Assembly: GCA_017744515.1 (NCBI GenBank)
Contig: JAGIBF010000018.1
Coordinates: forward strand, 18,189 to 82,188
DNA length: 64,000 nt
DNA from: Niastella sp.
GTDB lineage: Bacteria > Bacteroidota > Bacteroidia > Chitinophagales > Chitinophagaceae
Direction: 5' to 3'
Positions within the stretch are counted from its first letter, which is position 1. Every line of letters begins with the position of its first letter. Under the pieces are notes generated by a model, which was not told the origin of the DNA, ran no database searches, and worked only from the letters and a program-made list of their open reading frames with translations. Shown piece after piece: positions 51,468 through 60,073 of the stretch. A program made the position numbers and the translations under genes.

Positions 51468-53135
51468 TTATTTCAGGCCATTGCCCGCAATTCTAGTTTT
51501 GTTGAATGCCTGCCGTATGGTCAGCATGTGCTCACAAGGCCCCTTATACAATTTGTTCTCGATATAATAACTGCAGTCGCAATGGGCCGACCTGATCTTC
51601 TCATCCCCGTCGATCACCAGTTTCGGGTTGAACGTCTTCCGGGCGCTCTTCACTGTTCCCGTCAGTTCGAGGTAATTATCCGGCAAGATGATCTTTGAAC
51701 TCACTTTTACCTCCTGTGCCGTGAGCAACTGGGCTGCCAGTTCTTCGCGCGGGTTGTCAAAGCGCAACTTGTCGAAGGGCAGGGGTTCCCGGCTCAGTTC
51801 CCGCAGGCGGTATACGTCACTGTTGAGATCGTAGATCACACGGCCTGCCTGTGTGTAGGCGCTTAAAGCACCCGACACTTTCGCGGTATCGATATTGAGC
51901 TTTTGCGCTATCTGTGCCGAAGTGGCCAGCCATTCCTTTTGCAGCGCGGCAAACACCTGTTGCTTGATGGCGTCTTCGACGGAAAGACGCGGCGCCAGCA
52001 GGTCGAAGTTGCCGGCATGGCTCCAGTCGTTGCTCGTCCAGCCGCTAAGACCAAGCGTGAAGTTCATATCGCCCAGGTCGGCAATATAAAAAGCAGGCAG
52101 CCCGGTACCCAGCAGGTGCACGGTGAATTTCTTCGCAACCGGTATCAACCTTTCCAGGATCAGCAGCCTTCTTCTGCCCCAGGTCCTGATCTCCTGGCTT
52201 ACTGCTCCGGTGTATACACTGCGTGCGCAGATGATCTCTTTGCCCCAGGGCTCAAATACCACCTTCACCGGATGACCGGGCTCCAGTACATAGCGCAGTG
52301 AGCGGGGGCCCCGTTTTTCTTTGAAGCGGCGCAGCACCAGGCAGATGCTGTAAATATCCATCGGGTGCAGTTCAAGCTGAATTGTGGGCATCGTCATGGC
52401 GCTGCTCACCTGCAAAAAGCCACGTACCCAGCTATCAGGCAGATCGATCTTCTTCTCTTTGAAAGACTCCTCGTGCGTTGTCTGTACCGTAAAGTCAGTA
52501 GGGTCTACCTTCAGTTCAGTCTCTTTATAGTCCCGTATCTTCTGAAATTCTTCATACAATCCGGTGGAGTAATCCACATTGGTAGTGCCGCACTTGTAGT
52601 CGTTCACTTCCTTGAACACATTGTAGTTGCAGCCCAGCTTACCATAAGTGGATTCGTCCTCGCTGAAACATTCAAAGAACAGTTCATCGGGGTGAATAGT
52701 GATCACCGGGTCCAGTACATACCAGGCTTCCCGGTTCTTTTCATACAGGTAACTGAAATACTTACTTCTTGCCTTATAAAAAGGCGAGAGTAGTCTGTCC
52801 TTTTGTTTGACGATAGCTGCCAGTTCAGTCTTGATCTCTGCCATCCGGTTGTTGGCCGCCTGCGCATCATAGCCCGCCATGAATTCCGCCAGGAACATAG
52901 CTTCATTTTGCGCTACCCACTCTTTATAATCAGTCTTGTCTCTGGGTTTGAAGCGGAGATCGCTGACCACTACATCATGCAGGGCAGATATAGCTTCGCG
53001 GAAGGCCAGCTTTTTATGCAGCTTGCCTACAAACCACGCGCTTTCCCGCAACGTATCCGGTGCAAACGACAACCCTGTCATGTGCGAAGTACTGGTTACG
53101 GTACTATTGCCTGCGAAACGGTAATTGAATAACAT
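51468..53135 (-). CDS. Winged-helix/SWIM zinc-finger protein of the retron
   Basis: 555 residues, no signal peptide. A long N-terminal domain of unknown fold (about 1-390), then a winged-helix-like segment (about 400-448, ATSAQIAQKLNIDTAKVSGA, then AGRVIYDLNSDVYRL), then the C-terminal SWIM finger CxCx(n)CxH: Cys519, Cys521, Cys534, His536. SWIM fingers bind DNA or proteins. The PFDKLRF stretch near residue 453-459 is encoded by what looks like a decayed dispersed repeat (51755-51779). The gene starts 9 bases after the WGR/HEAT gene stop and ends 36 bases before the retron promoter box. RT plus WHSWIM plus an ARM/HEAT protein is the composition I recall for type XIII retrons. Confidence 0.88.
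   Translation of the reverse strand: MLFNYRFAGNSTVTSTSHMTGLSFAPDTLRESAWFVGKLHKKLAFREAISALHDVVVSDLRFKPRDKTDYKEWVAQNEAMFLAEFMAGYDAQAANNRMAEIKTELAAIVKQKDRLLSPFYKARSKYFSYLYEKNREAWYVLDPVITIHPDELFFECFSEDESTYGKLGCNYNVFKEVNDYKCGTTNVDYSTGLYEEFQKIRDYKETELKVDPTDFTVQTTHEESFKEKKIDLPDSWVRGFLQVSSAMTMPTIQLELHPMDIYSICLVLRRFKEKRGPRSLRYVLEPGHPVKVVFEPWGKEIICARSVYTGAVSQEIRTWGRRRLLILERLIPVAKKFTVHLLGTGLPAFYIADLGDMNFTLGLSGWTSNDWSHAGNFDLLAPRLSVEDAIKQQVFAALQKEWLATSAQIAQKLNIDTAKVSGALSAYTQAGRVIYDLNSDVYRLRELSREPLPFDKLRFDNPREELAAQLLTAQEVKVSSKIILPDNYLELTGTVKSARKTFNPKLVIDGDEKIRSAHCDCSYYIENKLYKGPCEHMLTIRQAFNKTRIAGNGLK
51755..51779. repeat. Probable decayed REP-like element inside the SWIM gene
   Basis: TGTCAAAGCGCAACTTGTCG (from 51755) ends in GAAGGG at 51779. 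It shares TGTCA at one end and CTTGTCGAAGGG at the other with the dispersed repeat, with a diverged middle and one extra base. On the coding strand it reads PFDKLRFDN. Confidence 0.55.
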
Positions 53136-53144
53136 GCTGTCGGT

Positions 53145-56100
53145 TTATGATAACGGATTGGTTGTGTCGGTCACCATCCTTGTTTCGATGGGCTTCACCT
53201 TTAATGGGGTTTCTACTTCATACAATGATCTCAGCTGCAGCAGCACATCGATACATTTTGCCTTGTCGCCAATAGCGGCAGTAGCAGAGATGTCGGTGAG
53301 GATAGCACTTACAGTCCGTGCCGCCGTTTCCGATTTGCGTCCTTCCGTTAGCAGGAAGTGGAATATCCTGTTCTTCGCGATCCGGCTTTTGTTTACCCGG
53401 GTCAGTACCGAGCGGAAATAAAATTCCAGCGACTGTATCTTTTCTATATCGTTGGCTGCAAAGCGTTCGAGGTAATTGGTGGCAAACAATTGCATCTTTT
53501 CACTGGGATGCTGGCTCAGTTGCAGCAGGTATTGAACACCGTTCTCACTTTCGAAGAACCGTGTGATCAGCTCCCTGCCGTATGCTTCTACATCCGGCTT
53601 CACGGAGTCGGCCAGCGTGATCAATGCTTCCGGCGACCAGTCGGCAGCCGTAAAATGTTGCCGGAAGAACTGCATAGCGAATTTGCGGGAGTCTTCCCAT
53701 TTGCTTTCCAATAACTTCACCGCCGCTTCTTTCTCATATTTGATACGCGGAACCTGTTCGCTGTAAAACTTCCAGCTCCAGGTACGCACCGTAAGATTTT
53801 CGTGGCTGCCGAGCGCTACCACCTGTGGGATGGTCAACTGATCGGGATTGGTGTACTTTTCCAGTATCACCACACCCAGGTTTTGCCCCGCTTTGTAATT
53901 GCCATATAGCAGGTTGAGCGCTGTTTCTTTATTTACGTTCTGCAGGTAACCGCTTAGTTCATTACACAGCAGCAGGCTTAGATCATCGTGCAACCCTTCG
54001 CTGATTTCTTTCCGCATCAGCCAGGGCATCAACAGCTCTGCTGCTTTATAACCAAATGATGGATCATGTTGCGCCATGCGGGCTATCACCGGTCGCATAC
54101 CTTGCCGCACATTCTGATAAACGGATAAACATGCAGCGATCATTTCATCCTGGTGCTTCAGCAAGGTACCCGCCTCCATATCAGTCAGCAGCCCCGTACC
54201 AGCTTCGCGCACCGGTGCATAAGGATGTTGCAATAGCCCTACCAGCAATGATTTGCTCAGCATGTCGGGCGTCACTTGCCGGTTGTTGGCTTTCAGCAAC
54301 CGCAGGCCAAATACAAGCACAGGCGGTGCGGGGTGTTGCAACAGATCGGCTATGGCAGTGAAGGGGACTTCCTGCAATTCAGGACCGAATAACTCAAATA
54401 GCGCATCGCCGGCTCCTTTGATGAGCGCTTCAGTGGTTGTATCGATCGCCCTAAAGCCCATCATCGTAGCAATGGCTTTGCCTGCAACTGCTTTTTTAAG
54501 CTCAGCATTCAGTTGACTGTTCCTTATCAACGTGGCGCCCCATTGCCTTATATCGGCATCACGGGCAAACAACAGTTCTTTTATAAAATCACTTTGCCCG
54601 AAGTAAGTTGATTGATAAGTAGTAGTCCACTCTTTACCCTTTTCACGGGCCGGTGCATGAGAAGAGTTGAGCATAGCGATCACCAGATCCCATTCCGGTT
54701 GTTGCAGCAGGTATTTATCCTGTACCAGCTTGTAACCAAATTCGGCAGGTATGGGAAAGGGTGAGGTGAGCAATCCTTTATAAACAGGTACATCCAGTTT
54801 TTCCCTGATCTCTGCCCAGGAAGGATGAGCAGGCAGGGCTTCGGCTGCAAACTCATGGATCTCCTCCATTTCTGCTTCTATCAACAGTTGGATATACGAT
54901 TGCGGCAGCCGGTTCCACAAATGCAGAAAAGGTGTACCGTTCTCATTGCGTTTGGGTGCTGCAGGTGGTGCAGATGACGGCGTCGGGGTGCTGGCAGGTG
55001 TATAGGCCGGTTTCTTTTTGCCAAACAAGCCAAGCAGTTTTTTCATGAAACCGCCACCACTGCGGGCGCGCTCGATAGCTTCGCGGGCCTGCGCGGCGGC
55101 GCGGGCTGCAGCAGGCGTGAGCAGTTTCCAGAGTTGGCCATTCACCAGTTGCAGTTCCGGATGATCGCCGCTCAGGATCTGGTGCATAAATACCGCCCGG
55201 GCATTTTGCGGATAGCGCGTTTCTATTGGTGTGTAGCGGCCACCCTGCCAGGCATAACTGTTGGTGGAATAAGCCTCTTTAAAATCCTTCTCTTTACTGT
55301 AGGAGATCAATAAGCCGGTGGCCAACTTTACATAATCCGTATTGTCCGCATTGCCGAGCATTTGCAGGCGGCGGCGCACGCGGCGGTGCAGGTACCAACG
55401 CGTCCTTTGCGAATAAGCAAGGCGGCTGTTCTTCTTCAACAGTTCTTTGTGCGGACTTATATATTCATCTGCTTCCGGTATAAATATCTTCCGGTCCCTA
55501 TCGGAAGAAGGAACATGGTGCTCGTACATTTCCTCCTCGCGTTCTATGCGGATGGTCAGCAGACCCGTTATCTCGAAGTCGTCCAGCAACTCCGCCATCT
55601 TGAAAATAGCGCGTATATGCTTAAAGTGATTGGGCTTGTAAGGCACTTGCGACAGCAACTGCTTCACGAATGGCCGTAACCATCTTTTCTCTGTCGATAC
55701 CAGGTAGAGGCTTTCCAGCCAGGCATATTGAGGTTGTAGTTGCGTGGCCCTTTCTGTCAGCAAGGATTGCAACGCAACAGCATTATGCGCCGCGATCTCT
55801 GCTTGAATGGCTTCCGGTAAAGTTTTGAGGTAATGCGCCACATGCTGTTCACGGGCTTCGCCGGTGAGTATTTGCAGCAGACCGGCGCCAGCTATGCGGC
55901 TTACTATGGAGGAAGAATGATCTTTATAAATTGTTTGCAGTGCTTCGGCGGCTGATCCGTCGCCGGTGCGCACCAATGCCCAGGTGCAAACGTACTGATG
56001 TAGTGTGTCGCCCTGCGTAAATAATTGTAGTATGAATGGAACAGCTTCTTTGATCCTATACTCGCCCGCTTTCCAGATGATGCGGCTCAGTTTCCAGTGC

Positions 56101-56501
56101 TTTTGGCGGGGAGCTGCGCTACCTTGTACTGCCTGTTGCAGGCGTTTCAGGATGGCTTTGTTGTGCCCTTCAGGCATCGATGCTAAGTCGATGGCAGGTA
56201 CTGTAGTGATGGTAGGGAGCGCAAAACTGCTGCGCCTGGGTGGGGCAGGGGCCTGTCCGCTTTCGGAAGTCGTGTAGCCCTTGTTTATCTTTTCCTCAGC
56301 CAGTGCCTCGTAGATCTTTTCAGCTTCCTGCAGCGATACGGGTACGGGCGTTTTGCTGCCCTCTTTCAGGGCGCCGCCCCGGCGTCCGTAACGGAAGTTC
56401 ACCACATACTTATCATTGCCAACGTCGCACAGATCTATTTCATAGACCTTGTCTGAATTTCCTTCTTTAAAATAGAGAAAACATTGTTTTATCAGGCGCA
56501 T
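53145..56501 (-). CDS. WGR-domain, HEAT-repeat giant protein of the retron
   Basis: 1118 residues, no signal peptide. Residues 1-80 are a WGR domain (FLYFKEGNSDKVYEIDL, VNFRYGRRGG, EAEKIYEALAEEKINKGY), a fold found in PARPs and MolR-like proteins that binds nucleic acid ends. The rest is mainly helical HEAT-like repeats (FGLRLLKANNRQVTPDMLS, YAPVREAGTGLLTDM), broken by a basic, Pro-rich linker near 480-520 (KKLLGLFGKKKPAYTPAS). Motifs like IKEAVPFILQLFTQGDTLHQ support HEAT folding. It is the first gene of the retron operon and ends 9 bases before the SWIM gene. In type XIII retrons, as I recall them, this slot is the ARM-repeat protein; the WGR front end is worth noting. Confidence 0.88.
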   Translation of the reverse strand: MRLIKQCFLYFKEGNSDKVYEIDLCDVGNDKYVVNFRYGRRGGALKEGSKTPVPVSLQEAEKIYEALAEEKINKGYTTSESGQAPAPPRRSSFALPTITTVPAIDLASMPEGHNKAILKRLQQAVQGSAAPRQKHWKLSRIIWKAGEYRIKEAVPFILQLFTQGDTLHQYVCTWALVRTGDGSAAEALQTIYKDHSSSIVSRIAGAGLLQILTGEAREQHVAHYLKTLPEAIQAEIAAHNAVALQSLLTERATQLQPQYAWLESLYLVSTEKRWLRPFVKQLLSQVPYKPNHFKHIRAIFKMAELLDDFEITGLLTIRIEREEEMYEHHVPSSDRDRKIFIPEADEYISPHKELLKKNSRLAYSQRTRWYLHRRVRRRLQMLGNADNTDYVKLATGLLISYSKEKDFKEAYSTNSYAWQGGRYTPIETRYPQNARAVFMHQILSGDHPELQLVNGQLWKLLTPAAARAAAQAREAIERARSGGGFMKKLLGLFGKKKPAYTPASTPTPSSAPPAAPKRNENGTPFLHLWNRLPQSYIQLLIEAEMEEIHEFAAEALPAHPSWAEIREKLDVPVYKGLLTSPFPIPAEFGYKLVQDKYLLQQPEWDLVIAMLNSSHAPAREKGKEWTTTYQSTYFGQSDFIKELLFARDADIRQWGATLIRNSQLNAELKKAVAGKAIATMMGFRAIDTTTEALIKGAGDALFELFGPELQEVPFTAIADLLQHPAPPVLVFGLRLLKANNRQVTPDMLSKSLLVGLLQHPYAPVREAGTGLLTDMEAGTLLKHQDEMIAACLSVYQNVRQGMRPVIARMAQHDPSFGYKAAELLMPWLMRKEISEGLHDDLSLLLCNELSGYLQNVNKETALNLLYGNYKAGQNLGVVILEKYTNPDQLTIPQVVALGSHENLTVRTWSWKFYSEQVPRIKYEKEAAVKLLESKWEDSRKFAMQFFRQHFTAADWSPEALITLADSVKPDVEAYGRELITRFFESENGVQYLLQLSQHPSEKMQLFATNYLERFAANDIEKIQSLEFYFRSVLTRVNKSRIAKNRIFHFLLTEGRKSETAARTVSAILTDISATAAIGDKAKCIDVLLQLRSLYEVETPLKVKPIETRMVTDTTNPLS

Positions 56502-56560
56502 GAATCAACCAGTAATTAGGGGTGGGTAAGTTAGTGAAAAAGAGAATGTAATGCAGTAAT

Positions 56561-56595
56561 TGTGTATTTCTTACATAATGTGTATCGTTTACACA
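56561..56595 (+). promoter_or_regulatory. Two tandem dyads upstream of the sugar transporter operon
   Basis: Two copies of TGTGTA-N5-TACAYA, at 56561-56577 and 56579-56595, centres 18 bp apart, lie about 45-79 bases before the transporter start. A near-match to the -7 box (TATCTTTC, 56605-56612) follows, so the second dyad would overlap the -33 region. This is expected for a dimeric repressor or activator of the maltose/MalR kind; the regulator is unknown. Confidence 0.45.
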
Positions 56596-56639
56596 ATAAG
56601 TCCTTATCTTTCCGCTGCCAAAATAAAATAACGATTGCT

Positions 56640-58025
56640 ATGGAGCCTATCACCCCCCTCACGCTGGAAACGGAAGAAGCTATCAACGTCAAACCCCGCG
56701 TCAACTTCTGGCAGATCTGGAACATGTGTTTCGGATTCTTCGGCATCCAGTTTGGCTGGACCCTCCAGATGAACAATATGAGCGTCATTTATGAGTACCT
56801 GGGCGCTAAGCCTGAAGCGATTCCGGGCCTCTGGCTGGCAGCTCCTATGACGGGCCTCATCGTTCAACCTATTATCGGCTATTTAAGCGATCGTACCTGG
56901 CATCCGCGCTGGGGCCGCCGCCGGCCTTATTTCCTGGTAGGAGCCATTCTTAGTTCCCTGGCCCTGTTTATCATGCCCAATTCCCCCACAGTCTGGATTG
57001 CCGCCGGTACACTTTGGATACTGGACTCCTGTATCAACATCAGCATGGAGCCCTTCCGTGCCTTTGTGGCCGACAACCTCAATGACAAGCAACGGGCTTT
57101 TGGTTACGCCATGCAAAGCATGTTCATTGGTGCCGCTTCCTGTATTGCCGGTTTTCTGCCGGGTGTGCTGGTCAACTGGTTCCACATCAGCCGGGACAAA
57201 GTTGCAGGCGGCATTCCGCAAAACATCATGTGGTCGTTCTACATTGGCGGCATCATGTTTTTAGGAGCTGTATTGTATACAGTGTTGCGCAGCCGGGAGT
57301 ATCCGCCGCGCGATCCCGATTGGAAAAAGAAGCTCGATGCCCAGCACGGCAGTGGCCTTGGTGGCGCTGTTAAAGAGATCACCCATTCCATCATGAACAT
57401 GCCGCAGCAAATGAAAAGACTGGCGCTGGTCCAGTTCCTTACCTGGCCGGGCCTGTTCCTGATGTGGTTTTATTATACGCCTTCTGTGGCGCAGGATTTC
57501 TTCAGAGGTGATCCGCTGGCAGCCAATCAAACAACCAGCAATATCTTATATACGAAAGGAGTAGAACATGCAGGCGCCACTTCGGCGGTACTAAACCTTG
57601 TTACCTGTATCTTTTCCTTCTCCCTGCCTTTCTGGGTGGGCAAGTTTGGACGTAAGATGACGCATACCTTTTGTTTGCTCATTGGTGGTTTAGGGCTTGT
57701 CTCTGTCAGCTTTGTTTCCGATCCTGCTATGTTGTACCTCTCTATGAGCATGGTGGGCATTGCCTGGGCATCCATTCTGTCGATGCCATACTCTATGCTG
57801 GCCGGTCACCTGCCGGAAAATAAGATCGGCATCTACATGGGCATCTTCAACTTCTTCATTGTATTGCCGGAAATCATTGCCTCTTTATTCTTTGGCAAGA
57901 TCATGGAACACTACCTCGGTAATGACCGCCTGCTGGCAGTGCAAATAGGCGGCTGGCTGCTCATCCTCGCCGGCTTTATCTGTGCGGTGATTGTGAGAGA
58001 TAAGATGAAAGAAGACCTTTTATAA
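56640..58025 (+). CDS. SLC45-like MFS sugar transporter
   Basis: I start at the ATG at 56640 (461 residues). About 12 transmembrane helices. The block NMCFGFFGIQFGWTLQMNNM and the motif GYLSDRTWHPRWGRRRPYF are typical of SLC45-like/sucrose-type proton symporters, which carry sucrose or maltose. It is 29 bases upstream of the GH13 amylase on the same strand, so it probably imports the disaccharides or short maltodextrins that enzyme makes. Two tandem dyads upstream suggest sugar-responsive control. Confidence 0.88.
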   Translation: MEPITPLTLETEEAINVKPRVNFWQIWNMCFGFFGIQFGWTLQMNNMSVIYEYLGAKPEAIPGLWLAAPMTGLIVQPIIGYLSDRTWHPRWGRRRPYFLVGAILSSLALFIMPNSPTVWIAAGTLWILDSCINISMEPFRAFVADNLNDKQRAFGYAMQSMFIGAASCIAGFLPGVLVNWFHISRDKVAGGIPQNIMWSFYIGGIMFLGAVLYTVLRSREYPPRDPDWKKKLDAQHGSGLGGAVKEITHSIMNMPQQMKRLALVQFLTWPGLFLMWFYYTPSVAQDFFRGDPLAANQTTSNILYTKGVEHAGATSAVLNLVTCIFSFSLPFWVGKFGRKMTHTFCLLIGGLGLVSVSFVSDPAMLYLSMSMVGIAWASILSMPYSMLAGHLPENKIGIYMGIFNFFIVLPEIIASLFFGKIMEHYLGNDRLLAVQIGGWLLILAGFICAVIVRDKMKEDLL

Positions 58026-58054
58026 GTCATATCATTTCAACTAATACGAAACCT

Positions 58055-59950
58055 GTGTATACTGATTGTTTTTTTGCTCGCAGCTCGCGGCTCGTAGCCC
58101 GCAGCCTATTTATAGGCTGTTTATTATTGTCTGTTGGTGTTCTTGCTCAAAACGAAGTGAAAGTATATCCTACGCACTGGTGGACGGGCATGAAGGATCG
58201 TAAGCTGCAGATCATGTTTTATCGGCCGGAAGGACTTACCACTTCTAAAACTGCACTAATATCCAATACGCCTGATATAAGGATATTGAAAACGCACAAA
58301 CCTGCCAACAAGCATTACCTGATTGCTGACGTAGAGATTGCGGCCACTGCGAAACCCGGTAAGAAATACCTCCGTCTTAGCAATCCCGATCCAAAGGAAT
58401 CATATACTATTTATTACGAGCTGAAGGCACGCAGCGCAGATAATGGTAAGACAAGGATAAAAGGCATTACCAGTGAGGACCTGATCTACCTCATCATGCC
58501 CGATCGCTTCAGCAATGGCGATCCTTCCAATGACCGTATTGCAGGATTGAAAGACCAAAGTCTTAACCGCAACGAAATATTCGACCGCCATGGTGGTGAC
58601 CTGAAAGGCATAGAGAACCACCTCGATTATTTGCAGGACCTTGGTGTTACTGCCCTCTGGCTGAACCCGGTGCTGCTGAATGATATGCCCAAGCGTACAG
58701 AGCATGGCTATGCGGCTACAGATCACTATACCATCGAGCCGCGTATTGGTGGTGCGGCTGCTTACCATTCGTTGAGCAATGCCTTGCACAAGCGTGGCAT
58801 GAAGCTGATACAGGATGCTGTGTACAACCATGTAGGTATTGAGCACTTTCTGTTCCGCGACCTGCCCGATAGCAGTTGGTTCCATTTCTGGCCCACGTAT
58901 ACCAATACCACATACAAAGACCAGGTGTTGATGGACCCCTATGCTGCGGCCATCGATAAAAAGAAAATGAGTGATGGCTGGTTCGTGCCTTCCATGCCCG
59001 ATCTCAACCAGCACAATCCTTTTGTAGCCAACTTCCTCATTCAACATGCGATCTGGTGCACCGAAGAGTTTGGCCTCGATGGCTGGCGTATCGATACCTA
59101 CGCCTACAATGACCTCGCCTTCATGAACCGTTGCAATAAAGCGTTGCTGGATGAATACCCGCAGCTGCACATCTTCGGGGAGACCTGGGTACATGGTGTG
59201 CCCAACCAAAGCTTCTTTACGCAGAACGTTTACCAGATACCATATAGAAGTAACCTGCCTGCCATCACCGATTTCCAGTTGAACCTCTACGGTATTGTGC
59301 CGGCGCTCAACCAGCCTTTCGGCTGGACAGAAGGGGTGAACCGTCTTTACCTCACCGCTTCCAATGACTTTGTATACAAAGACCCGATGAAGCAGGTGAT
59401 CTTTCTCGACAACCATGATCTCAGCCGGTTCCTGTCGGTAGTAGGAGAGGACGTGCAAAAGCTCAAGATAGGACTGGCGTGGCTGCTTACTTTCCGGGGT
59501 GTGCCGCAATTATATTACGGCACCGAGGTGATGATGAAAAACTTCGCTGATCCCGATGGCAAAGTGCGGCTGGATTTTCCCGGCGGATGGGCGGGTGATA
59601 GTGCCAATAAATTCACCGCCGCTGGTCGAACGTTGCAGGAGGACAGCCTGTTCAACTATACCCGTGCGCTGGCGCAGTTCCGCAAACGTTCGTCGGCCAT
59701 CAGGACAGGTAAGCTGATGCAATACGTACCGGAGGATGGCATATACGTATACTTCCGCTATGATGCGAAGCAAACAGTGATGTGCATCATGAACCCGGAA
59801 GATAAAGAGAAGGAGATCACCACCGCCCGCTTCGAAGAAAGGCTAAAAGGATTTACGCAAGCGACAGATGTAATAACGGGACAAAAAACTGCAATAGGAG
59901 ATAAAATGAAAATACCTGCTAAAACACAATTGGTGTTTGAGATACAATGA
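58055..59950 (+). CDS. Glycoside hydrolase family 13 (cyclomaltodextrinase/neopullulanase-like amylase)
   Basis: 631 residues, GTG start; no in-frame ATG gives a signal peptide. Residues 1-31 are a signal peptide (SLFIGCLLLSVGVLAQ) whose front part is encoded by a CAGCTCGCGGCTCGTAG-type repeat. An N-terminal beta domain (about 35-130) is followed by the GH13 barrel: LGVTALWLNPVLLND, the nucleophile Asp in DGWRIDTY, the acid Glu in IFGETWVHG, the third Asp in FLDNHDLSRF, and a C-terminal beta domain. It hydrolyses alpha-1,4-glucans and cyclodextrins in the periplasm or at the outer membrane, like SusA. It forms an operon with the transporter. Confidence 0.9.
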   Translation: MYTDCFFARSSRLVARSLFIGCLLLSVGVLAQNEVKVYPTHWWTGMKDRKLQIMFYRPEGLTTSKTALISNTPDIRILKTHKPANKHYLIADVEIAATAKPGKKYLRLSNPDPKESYTIYYELKARSADNGKTRIKGITSEDLIYLIMPDRFSNGDPSNDRIAGLKDQSLNRNEIFDRHGGDLKGIENHLDYLQDLGVTALWLNPVLLNDMPKRTEHGYAATDHYTIEPRIGGAAAYHSLSNALHKRGMKLIQDAVYNHVGIEHFLFRDLPDSSWFHFWPTYTNTTYKDQVLMDPYAAAIDKKKMSDGWFVPSMPDLNQHNPFVANFLIQHAIWCTEEFGLDGWRIDTYAYNDLAFMNRCNKALLDEYPQLHIFGETWVHGVPNQSFFTQNVYQIPYRSNLPAITDFQLNLYGIVPALNQPFGWTEGVNRLYLTASNDFVYKDPMKQVIFLDNHDLSRFLSVVGEDVQKLKIGLAWLLTFRGVPQLYYGTEVMMKNFADPDGKVRLDFPGGWAGDSANKFTAAGRTLQEDSLFNYTRALAQFRKRSSAIRTGKLMQYVPEDGIYVYFRYDAKQTVMCIMNPEDKEKEITTARFEERLKGFTQATDVITGQKTAIGDKMKIPAKTQLVFEIQ

Positions 59951-59999
59951 TAAGCTGCTTATGGACTCTTAGAGGGGCTTTATACGTCTTATAAAGCAA

Positions 60000-60031
60000 C
60001 GAACCACGAACTGTATTCAGCTCGTGGTTCG
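60000..60031 (+). terminator. Hairpin after the GH13 gene
   Basis: A perfect 10-bp stem CGAACCACGA/TCGTGGTTCG with a 12-base loop, in the space between the GH13 stop and the convergent GLPGLI gene. No T-run, so its strength is uncertain. The following CAGCTC... sequence resembles the repeat at the GH13 start. Confidence 0.6.
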
Positions 60032-60073
60032 CAGCTCATAACTTGTCCCGCCACCAGCGGGAGCTCGCAGCTT

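Noticed and set aside
58400..59509. Minus-strand open frame of about 370 codons opposite the GH13 gene
   Set aside because: Shadow of the amylase coding sequence.
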